From Shinisaurus crocodilurus (taxonomy: Eukaryota > Chordata > Lepidosauria > Squamata > Shinisauridae), in the NCBI GenBank assembly GCA_021292165.1, contig CM037877.1, positions 12,701,980 through 12,765,979 on the forward strand: a stretch of DNA of 64,000 bases, in the 5' to 3' direction. The stretch's first letter is position 1. Every line of letters begins with the position of its first letter. A model generated the notes under the pieces. That model saw nothing but the letters and a program-made list of their open reading frames with translations. It had not been told where the DNA came from and ran no database searches. The position numbers and the translations under genes were made by a program. This document shows positions 9,232 through 20,418 of this stretch, one piece after another.

Positions 9232-11358
9232 GACTCATGCCTAAATCGTGATGTCAGACTTTTTTGGTCCTTAGTTACCGGAGTTCGGAGGGATCACCCC
9301 AGTGTAATTGCTTGTAACATCTCAGCGAATACCTGGGTATCTCATTTCTCAAATCTTTTCGAAGATTCCCGGGTTCAACAGAGTAATATAACTCCATTAT
9401 TATTAACCCCAAATGCATTGCCAGCTTGGGAGCCAGTGACTGAACTGGAAGTTAAGTCCCTAATTCTTAAACTTAAGTCAGGGAAAGCCCCGGGTTCTGA
9501 CTCAATTGTCCCAGAACTTTTGAAGTGCAATGTGGAATGGTGGGCACCTTTATTGGCATCATTGTTCACCCAAATTAATAATTCAGGTCAAATGCCCCCG
9601 GCCTGGTCAGAAGCTATAGTAGTACCTATCTTTAAGAAAGGGGATAGATCCATCCCTACTAATTATAGGCCAATTAGTTTGCTATCTGTGGTAGGTAAAC
9701 TATATGCTTCTTATTTAAATACGAAGCTAACTTCTTGGATTGAGGACGAACGGATTTTAGGACCTGAGCAGGCTGGTTTCAGAAAAGGTAGATCAATACT
9801 CGATCACTGCTTGATTTTAAATCATCTCGCAGAGAAATATAGGGGTTTTCATGGCAACGGCCTATATGTTGCTTTTGTTGATCTAAAGTCAGCTTTCGAT
9901 CTGATTCCAAGGGACAGACTATGGGCCAAATTATACTCTTCAACTATCGATAAAAGGTTGCTCTATCTAATCATGCGTCTTCACCAGAACACTTCTCTTA
10001 GGGTGAGGTGTGGTATTAAGGGCAACTTAACTGAGCCTATCCCGGTTACTAAGGGAGTCCGACAGGGCTGTATATTGGCCCCCACCCTGTTCAATTTATT
10101 CTTAAACGATCTGTCTTTAGTTTGTCTCTCGCCAGATTTTCACCCCCCTAAACTGGCAGAGAACAGAGTGCCTTTACTGCTTTATGCAGACGATGCAGTT
10201 CTTCTGTCCCTTTCTAAAGTAGGATTGAAACGTTTATTATGGGCTTTTTTGGATTATTGTGTTGAGAATTTACTGTCCATTAATTTTGACAAAACAAAGA
10301 TCATGTACTTCTCTAATCGCAAATCATTGTGTAAATGGGTTATTAGAGGTCAGTATATAGAGCAAGTAAGACAGTTTAAATATTTAGGAGTTACCTTCCA
10401 CTCTTCTCTATCGTGGTCATCTCAGAAATCCAATGCCATTCATACAGCATCTAACACCACTAAAGCAATAACTCGTTTCTTTTTCACCAAGGGAGGACAA
10501 TTTTTACCAGCTGCTCTCCAGGTGTTCAGAGCTAAATCTTTGGCACAGCTACTGTACGGTATTCCAATCTGGATAAGAGGATTTGATCCCAGTGTTGAAC
10601 GAGTCCTTTCTTCCTTTTTATATACACTTTTCGGCGTTCCCAAATGTGTATCGGCGGCAGTTTTACGACTGGAAGCGGGTTGCCTTTCTGTCGAAGGTAC
10701 CGCATGGCTACGGGCTCTCAGGTTCTGGCTAAGACTGATCTTTGCTGAGGAATCCTCTGGACTTATATACCTTCTTTACCGGGACACTTATGTTAGTATG
10801 TGGCACAAAACTTTGACCAACAAATTACAACTCTTAGGTCTGTCTATAAATTTTCTTCTCTCCATAGGATACCATCAGGCAAAAACCATTCTAGATTCCC
10901 GTGTCAAAGATATTGATATTCAGCAGGCCACTGCTAATGCCCAGAAGACCTGCTCTCCTCTAATTTTTGGTTTATCCTTCCCTCCCCCAGAAAGTTATGC
11001 TAGATATCTGGAGAATTTATCTATCCCCAAATACCGTTTGATTTTTACGAGAGCTAGGTTCAATTGTTTTCCATCTGCGGTATTGGATGGACGGTTTAGG
11101 GGTGTTCCTTATGGTGAACGATTATGTCCTTGTGGTGATGGGGCTATAGAATCTCTAGCCCATATGGTTTTTGCCTGTAAATTCTATAAAGATGACCGGG
11201 TTAGGTTAATAACATCTGAACTTTCTAAATTTCCAGGCCGGTCATCTGAATGGTATTTGACCTATCTTTTAGCAGACAAGAACAAATCAGTCACAGAGTT
11301 GGTGGCTAGATTTCTCTTTCTGGTTATAAAAACACGGAAGGGAATTTCCTCTAACTAA
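9232..11358 (+). CDS. Non-LTR retrotransposon ORF2 fragment: reverse transcriptase plus C-terminal zinc motif
   Basis: An open frame of 708 codons runs from the truncation point to a TAA stop, with no start of its own. Residues count from 9232. The linker NRDVRLFWSLV and WVSHFSNLF near residues 4-45 is typical of the endonuclease-to-RT connector. RT motifs follow: NYRPISLLS near 144, GFRKGRS near 182, FVDLKSAFD at 215-223, KGVRQGCILAPTLFNLF near 281, and the catalytic YADD at 318-321. The C-terminus has a CxCx9Hx4C knuckle (C632, C634, H644, C649). The endonuclease domain and any ORF1 are missing, so this copy is not autonomous, although its RT frame is intact. The product would perform target-primed reverse transcription in a full-length parent. 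It lies in MBD2 intron 3, antisense to the gene. Confidence 0.92.
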   Translation, partial: DSCLNRDVRLFWSLVTGVRRDHPSVIACNISANTWVSHFSNLFEDSRVQQSNITPLLLTPNALPAWEPVTELEVKSLILKLKSGKAPGSDSIVPELLKCNVEWWAPLLASLFTQINNSGQMPPAWSEAIVVPIFKKGDRSIPTNYRPISLLSVVGKLYASYLNTKLTSWIEDERILGPEQAGFRKGRSILDHCLILNHLAEKYRGFHGNGLYVAFVDLKSAFDLIPRDRLWAKLYSSTIDKRLLYLIMRLHQNTSLRVRCGIKGNLTEPIPVTKGVRQGCILAPTLFNLFLNDLSLVCLSPDFHPPKLAENRVPLLLYADDAVLLSLSKVGLKRLLWAFLDYCVENLLSINFDKTKIMYFSNRKSLCKWVIRGQYIEQVRQFKYLGVTFHSSLSWSSQKSNAIHTASNTTKAITRFFFTKGGQFLPAALQVFRAKSLAQLLYGIPIWIRGFDPSVERVLSSFLYTLFGVPKCVSAAVLRLEAGCLSVEGTAWLRALRFWLRLIFAEESSGLIYLLYRDTYVSMWHKTLTNKLQLLGLSINFLLSIGYHQAKTILDSRVKDIDIQQATANAQKTCSPLIFGLSFPPPESYARYLENLSIPKYRLIFTRARFNCFPSAVLDGRFRGVPYGERLCPCGDGAIESLAHMVFACKFYKDDRVRLITSELSKFPGRSSEWYLTYLLADKNKSVTELVARFLFLVIKTRKGISSN

Positions 11359-11663
11359 AATAATTCTCCCTTCAGGGTTATTAATATTATAATTTTTATT
11401 CCATCACCAATTAACTTATTTATGCTATTTTATTATGTTAATTACATTTAGTGTACACATCTAATAACTGGTCTTTTATATTATATTATATCTATTTTAG
11501 ATATTTTATATTATTATATTTTATTATGACGTTCTAACTTTTATAATTTCTCATGTTTTTAATGTTCTTGTATTATAATATCTATATTGTGTTGCGATCC
11601 GTATGATTTTACTTTGTTTGATTTGGGTCTATGACCGTACAATAAAGAATTGATTGATTGATT
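9232..11663 (+). mobile_element. Young 5'-truncated non-LTR retrotransposon
   Basis: This 2.43-kb insertion is bounded by a perfect 13-bp target duplication. It contains the C-terminal part of ORF2 and an AT-rich 3' UTR with AATAAAG, and ends in (TGAT)n-type repeats. It inserted at the left end of a fold-back MITE (11671-11938). The frame is uninterrupted and the duplication perfect, so insertion looks recent. Clade is not assigned; the C-terminal zinc motif and short tandem tail fit several jockey-, I- or R4-group lineages. Confidence 0.92.
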
Positions 11664-11676
11664 GACACAGGGCAGT
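11664..11676. repeat. Right 13-bp target-site duplication of LINE
   Basis: Identical to 9219-9231. Confidence 0.9.
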
Positions 11677-11938
11677 ATCCAATAGTGCTGCTGCGCTTCT
11701 GCCATTTCTGTTGCACCAGTGGGACCCACTGCTCCTAAAGCAACCCCAGAAACAAGGAGAGACGCTCATGTCCAGAATGGGACAGGTCAGCGGAGCTCCC
11801 TCCTACAAGCTCCGCTGACCTGCCCCCATTCCAGTAATGAGCATTTCTGTTCTTTTGGGTTGCCTCACGAAGCACTAGCTTCCCGTTGTGCTACCGGTAG
11901 CTCTCGCTAGTACATGGGCAGCACTGGATGCTGCCCCT
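11671..11938. mobile_element. Fold-back MITE-like element
   Basis: The ends GGGCAGTATCCAATAGTG and CACTGGATGCTGCCC are inverted relatives. The centre is a strong hairpin pairing CAGGTCAGCGGAGCT with AGCTCCGCTGACCTG. The LINE at 9232 inserted at its left end. Confidence 0.65.
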
Positions 11939-12069
11939 TGCTTTCCTGTCAGGATTCTCCAGAAAAGGGGCCTCAGAGTAAAGCCATCCATTCACCCTAC
12001 AGGTCCACCAAGGTAGCCTTTTGCTGTGAAGATCACCCAGAGAAGAAACCAATGATGAAGAATCATTCG

Positions 12070-12193
12070 ACTGGATCCAAACAAAGTTAGTTGAACTCAA
12101 GTCCAATTTCTTTCAGCGGGAACTAAGTGATGACTAATATGTCTCATTGATTTCGATGGGGCCTAAGTTCAACTAACTTCATCTGGATCCAGC
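12070..12193. mobile_element. Small fold-back element
   Basis: The arms pair CTGGATCCAAACAAAGTTAG with CTAACTTCATCTGGATCCAG; GTTGAAC/GTTCAAC extends the pairing inward. Confidence 0.65.
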
Positions 12194-12214
12194 CCACTGA
12201 AAAGCTGAGGGGTG

Positions 12215-13016
12215 TAGTGGTCAGACTGTGGAATGTAGATGGGGAAACCCAAGTACAAATCCAAATCCATGCTCAGTCCCAAAGCTTATTGGGTAAGCTA
12301 GGACCAGTTAATGAGCAGCGGGTTTGCATGACACAACAACCCACCATGGGAAGCCAGCCATGCTGAGTTGTTGTGTCATCCAAACCCAGCATGTTCTCGA
12401 CAGGGTGGCTTAATTTTCACAAACACGCCACCTTGAGAACCTATGGCTTGTTGTAGAGTTGTTCATATCTATGGTGGGTTGTTGTCATGTCATCTGAACC
12501 TGGGAGAGCATTTTTGTCATGGGTTGCTGGGATCGGCTACAGAGCCGCTTGGCAAGAGTGGCAAAAAAAGCCCATGCCACTCTTCGTGATCTCACCGGTG
12601 CCGCCTCCAGCCTCCCTCTCCAGTCGCTGCCCCTCCAACGATGCCGAAACAGCAATTTAGAGGGACCATCACTTGTTCGCCACTCTTCCCCCCCCCCCCC
12701 CCGGTGCTTAGGGAGTTATCAAATGTGTTCGTAATTTATTTATTTATTTTTTTCTGGTGGGCTGAGGGGGAAGGAGGGGGAGAACAAGTCATGGCAAGCC
12801 TGGTTATCCGTTGAGCGTACCATGAGTTGTTCAGCGAACAACCAACCCACCGCCACCGTAGCTTATTTACAGGGTGTGGCTTAACGTGACATACGAACCT
12901 GCCCACTATCTCTCGGCCTAACCTACCTCACCAGGTTGATGGAAGGATAAAGTGGTACAGGGGAGGGGTGGGGTCATGGATGGTGCCCTTGAAGGAAAGG
13001 CAAGATCAAAATGTAA
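12215..13016 (+). mobile_element. Old CORE-SINE split by a palindromic insertion
   Basis: The head and anticodon-like part (GGGGTGTAGTGGTCAGACTG) lie at 12215-12315. The core (GGCCTAACCTACCTCACCAGG ... ATGTAATACA) resumes at about 12912. The ~590-bp insert holds inverted ACAACCCACCATGG/CCATGGTGGGTTGTTGT-like blocks related to family M. Confidence 0.55.
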
Positions 13017-13260
13017 TACAGTAATTACAAGTAACTTGGTTTGAGAGCGTTTTGCAAGACAAGCAAATTTTTAAATATATATATATATATTTTACTTCAT
13101 ATACAAGCAACATCTTGCAATACAAGTACTGTAGTACGGCTTAAATTTAAAATCTCTGTACAAATTTTTTTGGGGGGCATTTCGTTTTGATATAAGAGTG
13201 TTTTGGATTACAAGCATGTTTCCGGAACGAATTATACTCTCAATCCAAGGCATGATTGTA
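13017..13260. mobile_element. Tc1/mariner-type MITE, family A
   Basis: One end reads GTAATTACAAGTAACTTGGT; the other ends AACGAATTATACTCTCAATCC. The same element recurs at 29.1, 37.3 and 50.4 kb, flanked by TA. Confidence 0.75.
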
Positions 13261-14984
13261 GTAGTAATAAGTGCAAAGATTCCGCAAACAGAGAAGATGT
13301 ATGGCATCTAATCGAATTCTTTTGAAACATGCTCCTTTCCTGAAAGTCAAAGCAATTCAAGCGCAACTCTTTAAATTTGTTTTTGTTAACGTGCAACCTC
13401 CAGTAAATGTTCATTAAGAAAATGACAGTAATTTTTTAACCTATTTCATTTAGTTTAAATAGAAACTAAAATGATAGAGAGATCTTCATTTGCCATTTGC
13501 ATGATTACTGGAAGGACCTTATAAAATGCTCTCATTTAGCTGGTTTTATATCAATTTAGGGGCACAATTATTTCAAATAAGTTAGGTGATCCCTACAGAG
13601 CATGCCTGGATTGATAATGTGATGGACGAGCTCTGTACATTACCGTAATTGCTTCGTTTCGGCGCTCCCCACGCAAGTCATTAATACTTGGCTGTCCAAT
13701 TAAGATCTATTTTAAGACAATCATGACAGTGACCATGCCGGTCGTGCCGTTTCACCCACTATTTACACATTTTTGCAGGACAGCTCAATTATTTCGTTCT
13801 GCTTTCCTTTTGTCAGACCAGTTCTTAAAATATCAATGGCTTGCTGTGTTACAAAATGCCTGGATTTTGAAAGAAATGCCAGGGGCGGGGGTGGAATTGA
13901 TGGCTTGGATCAGACATTTCAGCCTGCCAGCAACATCTTTCACATGCTCTGAATGTAGGAAGATGCCTCATTATCAGGTCAGGTGATTTGTCCACCTTGC
14001 TCAGTACCCAATACTCTAACTGGCATCTTTTTTTTTTTTTACTGGAGCTGCTGGGAACCGAGACCCTGGGAGCTTCTGCATGCAAAGCAGGTGGTTGACA
14101 ATCGTCCCTTCTGGCACGCCTGGCACCGTACAAATGACCTGAGCTGGGAAATCGGAGAGACAAAAAAAGGAAGCCTCCGTGGCTGGTGTTACTTGGGACA
14201 CATGCCCCAAATCTCCAGGACCGGGCAGAGTACGTCTGTGAGGCGATATGAGAGGGCTGGCTTTTTCTCCTTGTGCAGATGTGATTCTTTTTTGGGGGGG
14301 GGGAAGGGTTGTGGGCTTTTTGGACCCCAGCGCTGGAAGCGAAGTGCGGAGAGGGAAAGGCCATTGGGCACTTCTCTCCGCACAAGAACACACACAAGCC
14401 CCCCCCCTCCCCCGTGGCCAACCGCCTGCTCCCCATTGGCTGAGAGCAAAGAGCCGAGGTGTGTTTTTTTTTTTTAAATTAAAAAACAAAACAAAATCTT
14501 TATGCTGCTCCAGCCTTAGCAACAGCATTATTCCCAGATCGTGGACTGGGTGCCTCTCTGAGCCAATTGGTGGCTGGCCTCTGGCAATGTTAAAATTTCA
14601 GGCACACTTTTTGCAGCAGAGAGAGCCTGGCTGTTCTCGCTTGCAGCAGGAGTCACACACCAGTGCACCACAGCAGTCCTCCTCCTCCTCCTCCCGGTCA
14701 GCTTACATTCAAGGGTGGCTGATCGGCCATGGCGGCGGAAGGCACAGGCAGGAAGACCTTTGGCTGGCAAGACCCTCCCACCTCCACTGCCGCCTTCTTT
14801 TTTGCGGGGGGGGGGGGAAGAAGCGTGCCTCTTTCCCAGCTGATTCACAAGAGTTCTGGGTAGGACATTAATTCTGGAGAGCTTAATTAATTTAAGATGA
14901 CTTGTTTTTTAGAAGTAACTAACCACACCCCTTGCGGAAGCCTCCTTCATACTGGGCCCAACCGTCTGTACTCACGACGATGTC
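13261..14984. other. Intron 3, no gene recognised
   Basis: There are several long open frames on both strands around 13.85-14.87 kb, but they are GC-biased, overlap each other and have no recognisable domain. G and T homopolymers occur near 14.03, 14.29 and 14.46 kb. No splice-flanked conserved exon is seen. Confidence 0.5.
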
Positions 14985-15450
14985 GTTGCCGTGGTGTTCA
15001 GCAGGCACACTCGCAGGGGAGGCTGGTGACTCCTGTGCCAGCGGGGCTCCTTATCCCTTGCAGCTTTTATTCTGAGCTTTATTTATTTATTATATTTATA
15101 CCCTGCCTTTTTTTCCTGCAAGGAACCCAAGGCAGCTTACAGAATCATCCTCATCCTCCTCCACTTTATCCTCACAACAACAACACTGTGGGGTAGGTTA
15201 GGCTGAGAGTCAGTGACTGGCCCAAAGTCACCCAGTGACCTTCATGGCTGAGCGGGGACTAGAACCCAGATCTCCTGAGTCCCCAGTCCAACACTCTCAC
15301 CACTATGCCACACTGTCTCTGTATGGGAGCTATTTTGGGGATGGAATACAGCACCATGGCTAGCTCCCATGAAGCTCAGAATAAAAGCAGCAATGGATAA
15401 GGAGCCCCACTGCCACAGGAGTCCCCAGCCTCCCTTAGGCCTACTCCTGG
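14985..15450. mobile_element. Fold-back element split at its centre by a SINE
   Basis: The left arm 14985-15076 (GGCTCCTTATCCCTTGCAGC, TTTTATTCTGAGCTT) is the inverse of the right arm around 15370-15450 (AAGCTCAGAATAAAAGCAGC, GGATAAGGAGCC). The CORE-SINE lies between the arms. Confidence 0.75.
15075..15321 (-). mobile_element. tRNA-headed CORE-SINE
   Basis: Full-length minus-strand copy of the SINE seen at 2768. It is inserted near the hairpin centre of the surrounding fold-back element. Confidence 0.88.
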
Positions 15451-16100
15451 CTCCATGCTAAGTGAAGGAATTTACAGCAGCTCTGAAGGTTTCAACTGGG
15501 CCCCTTCTCTATTCAAAACATCCATATAACAAAAAGGACGCTTGTTTAACCTGGAAACCAGAGTTTCTTCCATGTGAGCGTTCAAGTCCGATCTTTGGTG
15601 TTCAGGTTCAGTGTCCTCTTTTATAAGCTTTTCTGAAGAGCTGGGACACATGTCCCAAAAGCACCAGTGGCTGTGGTTACAGTAATAATGCCTATACCGT
15701 TCTAGAACACTTAAAAAATCCATGTTGACATCCTTGTGCCAGGAGCAATAGGCTGTGGCCAATGGGAAAGGGTCGGCATTGCCTGACGTTGAGCACAGTC
15801 GGCTGCTTGATTCATTCACTCGGCTGCTAAAAGAGGTTGATCCCATTTGCAAATCTGGTAAAGAGCGGGGGTGGGGGGTGTCCATAGAACACTGCTGGAG
15901 TTTGGAGAACTCATGTCAAACGAAAACGATTCATGTCTTTCTTTGGGGCACTGAACGGCTTTTGGCACAGCTTTATGACTATATATTGAATCAGACCACC
16001 AGTCCATACAGCACAATAGTGCCTATCCTAGCTGGCAGTCATTCTACAAGGTAGAATGGCAAGAGGTCTTCCCCAACTCATCTACCTGAGATCCTTTTAA
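15451..16100. other. Intron 3, nothing recognised
   Basis: No repeat family or exon is identified. Open frames on both strands are short and overlapping. Confidence 0.45.
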
Positions 16101-16197
16101 CATCGCCTTCCCCCAACCTGACACCCACCAGATGTGTTGGACTGGACTACATCTCCCATAAACCCACAGCCAGCATCGCTCACTGGGGGATTATTTC

Positions 16198-17120
16198 ATT
16201 TCATTTATTACACTTCTATCCCACCCAAGAGCCAGAGCTCTCTGGGCAGTTCAAAGCATGATAAAACACAATACAAAACCCTTTAATATTCAGAGATTTT
16301 AAACAGTTTAAAAACAAGTTTAAGACAACTGACAGTAAAAAGACCAGAACCGGATAAGAAATTAAAATGCCCCATCATATGCTGTCAAATGCCTGGAGGA
16401 AGTGGAAAGTCTTAACCTGCTGCCAAAAAGATGACAAGGTTGGCACCCGGAGGACCTCACTGGCGAGAGTGTTCCAGTGTGGCGTAGTGGTGAGAGTGTT
16501 GGACTGGGACTTGGGAGATCTGGGTTCTAGTCCCCGCTCAGCCATGAAACTCACTGGGTGATTTTGGGCCAGTCACTGACTCTCAGCTTCACCTACCTCA
16601 CAGGGTTGTTGTGAGGATAAAATGGAGAGGAGGAGGAGGAGGATTATGTAAGCCGCCTTGGGTTCCTTGAAGGAAAAAAGGTGGGGTATAAATAAAATAA
16701 AATAAATAAATAAATAACTTGGTGCCACCACAGAAAAGGCCCTCTCCTTGTTGCCACTCTCCAAACCTCCCTTGGAAGAGGCACTCAGAGGAGGGCCTCA
16801 GATGTTGACCATAGTGTACAGGTAGGTTCATACTGGGAGAAGCTCTCCATCAGGTATTGCAGTCCCGATCCATGTGAGGCTTTATAGGTCAAGACCAGCA
16901 CCTTGAATTGGGCTCGGAAACATGCAGGCAGTCAGTGCAATCAGGCCAGGATCGTTGCCATATGCTTAGACCTTCTGTTCCCTGTTATCAACCTGGCTGC
17001 CACATTATGCACAAGCTGCAGCTTCCAAATTGTCTTCAAGGGCGGCCCCATGTAGAGTGCATTGTAATAACCTAATCTGGTGGTTACCAGAGCATAGACT
17101 ATGGAAGCCAGGTTAACCCT
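16198..17120 (-). mobile_element. LINE-associated 3' region, interrupted by a SINE
   Basis: It begins with a LINE tail read in reverse (TTCATTTATTACACTTCTATCCCACCCAAGAGCC). It continues with the long recurring segment GTGCCACCACAGAAAAGGCC ... TTATAGGTCAAGACCAGCACCTTG. The same segment appears at 61.0-61.3 kb and at the right edge (63.7-64.0 kb). The SINE at 16475 splits it after GTGTTCCA. Confidence 0.6.
16475..16718 (+). mobile_element. tRNA-headed CORE-SINE nested in LINE sequence
   Basis: Full-length plus-strand copy with GTGTGGCGTAGTGGTGAGAG head and AAATAAAATAAATAAATAAA tail. Confidence 0.9.
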
Positions 17121-17139
17121 GCCCAGATAGGGGCATGTG

Positions 17140-18333
17140 CTACAGTGGTTCTGCTCCTACTTGCGGGGACAGTTCCAGAAAGTAGCATTGGGAAACTGTG
17201 CCTCGGCTCCCTGGCAATTATGTTGTGAGGTGCTGCAGGGTACAATCTTGTCCCCCACAGTATTTAACATCTGTATGAAGCTGCTGGGGACACCCAGCTC
17301 TATTTCTCTTTAACATCCGACTCAGGAGAGCTGTGCATGTTCTGAACATGCCTGAAAGCAGTGATGGGTTGGGTGAGGGCCAACAAACTGAGACTGAATC
17401 CTGACAAGACGGAGACTCTATGGGTGGGTGTCTTCCAAGTATGGGAATTGTGGAGTTTGCCTGTTCTAGACAGGGTTGCACACTCTCAGAAAGAACAGGG
17501 AGGTAGTTTGGGGGTGCTCCTGGATTCACCGCTGTCATTAGAGGCCCACGTGGCTTCTGTGGCGAGAAGCGCCTACTACCAACTCAGGTTGGCATGCCAG
17601 CTGCGCCCTTTCCTGGACAGGAATAGCCTGACCACAGTATTCCATGCACTGGTAACCTCACGTTAAGATTACTGTAATGCACTTCACGTGGAGCTACCCT
17701 CGTGCTTGGTTGGAAGCTGGAGCTGGCGCAGAATGCGGCGGCCAGAATGCTGAGTGGAGTGCCTGGCTGTGCACATATTACGCCGGTGTTGAAGCAACTG
17801 TACTGGCTACCTATTCGCTACCGAGCCAAGTACAAGGTCTCACTGTTGACATAGAAAGCCCGGAACAGCTTGGGACCAGGTTACCTGGCAGACCGCCTTC
17901 CCCATTACAGGCCTGTGCGATCATTAAGATAATCTGAGGAGGTCTTGCCGGTTGTACCACGACCTTCAGCCTGCCGTCTCGCAGCAACCAGGAAGCGGGC
18001 CTTCTCCATGGTGGTGCCCAATTATGGAATGATCTTCCCCCTGGTACCTGTGAGGTGCCAACTAGGACAGGTTTGAGGCGCCAGTTAGAGACCCACTTCT
18101 TGACCGAGGCCTTCCCTGAGGGAGTGTGCTGCCCAGTCAGTTTTGTTTGTAATTACATGTTGTAGTGGTTTTACATTGGTTTTAATGCTTCTATTTATGC
18201 TTTATACAAATGTTATGTATTTTAATTGTATTTTAATGCATATCATGATGTATTCTAATGTTTTCAATTTTCTTGTAAACTGCTTAGATATATATTTAAA
18301 ATATGGACAGTGGTATATGAATCTATTAAACAA

Positions 18334-18365
<32 letters not shown>
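17140..18365 (+). pseudogene. L2-like LINE RT C-terminal half, decayed
   Basis: Recognisable peptides in shifting frames: VLQGTILSPTVFNICM, DTQLYFSL (after the YADD position), WVRANKLRLNPDKTETLWVG, SLGVLLDSPLSLEAHVASVA, YYQLRLACQLRPFLDR and TVFHALVTSR, then a stop where other copies read DYCNAL. Later degraded QLYWLPIRY-like and KLWNDLP-like pieces and a LINE 3' UTR end in (AAT)n. Several frameshifts and stops make it non-functional. Confidence 0.8.
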
Positions 18366-18369
18366 TGAT
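18332..18369. repeat. (AAT)n microsatellite at LINE tail
   Basis: About ten AAT units then GAT units, grown from the preceding LINE 3' end. Confidence 0.95.
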
Positions 18370-18689
18370 GCTACTTTCAGCCCTCATATTTTCAGCAAAA
18401 TGACACAGAAAGGAAAGCAAAAAGCTCTTAAGCCGGCCAGACTCAGAGTCCAATTTTTACCGGCAAGAACAAGTGAAGCACAATCTGGTGTTAATTGGCT
18501 GCAATCACAGTGTCTTCTTGCAATGAAATGGTGCTGCAGAAATATAAGCGATAATGGCTGGATCCAAAGGAGAACCAGTATAACAGGTACCTCCTTGGGT
18601 CTCCTTCCTAACATATTAGACTCCAACGTCTATTTGGGAACTGAAAGAGCATCTGCAATGAGTATTCAAAGTCAACGTCCAGGATAGCC

Positions 18690-19060
18690 CTATTTCGTCT
18701 CCGGAGGCAGGAGCAACTGACCTCCTTTCGTCATTCTGCTCGATTGGCTAACAAGACTTAGGGGGCGGAGAAGGTCCTCTGATTTGAGATTGGGAGCGCG
18801 CGAAACTCCTCAGTTCGGGATCAACTTTGGCTCATTCACGACTTCCCATTGACGGGATAACGGGTCTTGAATTACTTTCTTTACTTTTGTGTAACCCTTT
18901 TCTGCAACCACCTGAGTTGCCCTGCATTTTACTCAATAAAGCTTTACAAAGAAACCCTGGAAGCTATGCACGACGTTCTGGCTGGCGGGAGGTGAGTAGG
19001 AGCGCGAGAGAGACGGGACAAAGAGCAGCTGGTGACAATGGTGGTAAGAAGGTGGACTCA
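18690..19060 (+). mobile_element. Candidate LTR-like fragment
   Basis: It has an AATAAAG polyadenylation signal (about 18936) and a GC-rich upstream half. Downstream, GAGCAGCTGGTGACAATGGTGG loosely resembles the LTR/primer-binding-site junction of retroelements. No TG..CA borders or target duplication were found, so this is tentative. Confidence 0.3.
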
Positions 19061-19394
19061 CTGAGGGAGAGGGCTCAGGGAGGGTGTCATGCCCAAGGGC
19101 CCTCAGAAACCTGGAGCCAGCACCGCATCTAGGAAAAGCCTTTGACTCACCAAAAAAACCCCCACCCAACTAATGAATCAATGGTATGGGGTTTCAGGAT
19201 CTTTGAAATGCTGGATACAAAAAATAAATTGAGAAAAGACGGAAGAAGCCATGGTTCTAAGGCTACAATCCTATGCATAACTTAATGGGAAGTTAATATC
19301 AGTTTACATGGTTTGGAAGTATAACCCTAAATGGTGTCCCTGCTACAAAATAACCTCCAGGATACAATAGCCAGTGCATAGTGGTTAGAATATC

Positions 19395-19882
19395 GGAGTA
19401 GGACCAAGTAAACCCAGTTTTAAATTCCCATTCAGCCATGCAACTCACTGGATGACCTGGGACCAATCACTGACTAGGTTCAGACAACACAATAATCCAC
19501 ATTCAACGGTTGAGTGTGGGTTATCACTAAACCGTGGGCTGTCGCTGAAATGTGGGTTATCGTGTTGTCTGAAGCCATGGCTTGTTAACCACAAACAACC
19601 CATGAAGAGAACCCATGGTTTGTTGTTGGGTTGTGAACTGTGGGTTGTTCACCATGGTTTGTTAGCATGGCTGGGTTCAGACAACACAATAACCCACGTT
19701 TCAATAACAACCCACACTCAACCCATACTCAACCCCAGAGTGTGGGTTATTGTCTTGTCTGAACCCAGTCACCCTCTCTAAGCTTGAGCCAACCTCACAG
19801 TGTTGCTGTGAAGATAAAATGGAGAGGAACCATATATCCTGCTGTGAGCTCCTGGGAGGAAAGGTGGGATATAAATGTAATA
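19395..19882 (+). mobile_element. CORE-SINE split by a family M MITE
   Basis: The SINE head (ATAGTGGTTAGAATATCGGA) and core up to CCAATCACTGA are at 19395-19470. The core resumes with CCCTCTCTAAGCTTGAGCC at 19772 and ends at ATGTAATAAATAG. Confidence 0.75.
19471..19771. mobile_element. Palindromic MITE, family M
   Basis: Ends TGACTAGGTTCAGACAACAC and the inverse of TTGTCTGAACCCAGTCA. It is inserted in the CORE-SINE, so it is younger than the SINE copy. Confidence 0.85.
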
Positions 19883-20074
19883 AATAGAACTACATACATT
19901 TGACCACAATCAAATAATAGGCAGTCAATTGCCCATTGCCTTCCAACTGTGATGCTGCATTCCACAGCGTTTCCTCTATGAAGGTTTACTAGGTAGTTTT
20001 TAATCACTATTCTTCTGGAACATATCAATTAAGGGAATGACACCACTGCTACCACCACCCCTCACCTCGGTTAC

Positions 20075-20212
20075 CTGTCTAGGCTGTTCAATCACTCGCT
20101 GTGGATCAGACTTCACTTTGTTATTAGGATGGTTGGTCACTTTGGTTACAGGCTGCTTAAAAATGGATGCTGTCTGTCTGATGGGCAGCGTTGTATTTAA
20201 GTCTGGTTTACC
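20075..20212 (-). CDS. MBD2: MBD2 exon 3 (disordered NuRD-contact segment)
   Basis: A 138-nt, phase 0-0 exon encoding 46 residues. It starts GKPDLNTTLPIRQTASIFKQ, continues PVTKVTNHPNNKVKSDPQ and ends RVIEQPRQ. The acceptor is TTTGAATAG/GGTAAA after a long pyrimidine run (the plus-strand A-tract at 20226-20237), and the donor CAG/GTAACC. It matches vertebrate MBD2 almost residue for residue, with a few substitutions (NN, RVIE) in the least constrained part. In the family this is the intrinsically disordered region after the MBD that recruits the histone deacetylase core of NuRD. The exon keeps the reading frame if skipped. Identity is near certain. Confidence 0.97.
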
Positions 20213-20418
20213 CTATTCAAAGACCAAAAAAAAAAAAGGGAAAAAGGCATTTGTTAGTGTACAGCTGACATACCAAACAGGCAAACATGAGAAGTTGCTC
20301 CATGGCTGGTAATCATGCCAGGACAGGCAAGAAATTAATTCATTGTTTTCACATTTGTTTTCACATTTTTGCCCTGAAACCTAAATGCCTTTTAAACAAG
20401 CAGTTGATCCAATTAAAC

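Noticed and set aside
14248..14871. 207-codon plus-strand frame in intron 3
   Set aside because: Overlaps several other frames on both strands, includes homopolymer-encoded runs, and shows no recognisable domain or splice sites.
18690..19132. Coding gene downstream of AATAAAG at 18.9 kb
   Set aside because: The frame has no domain, and LTR-like organisation is a better, though weak, explanation.
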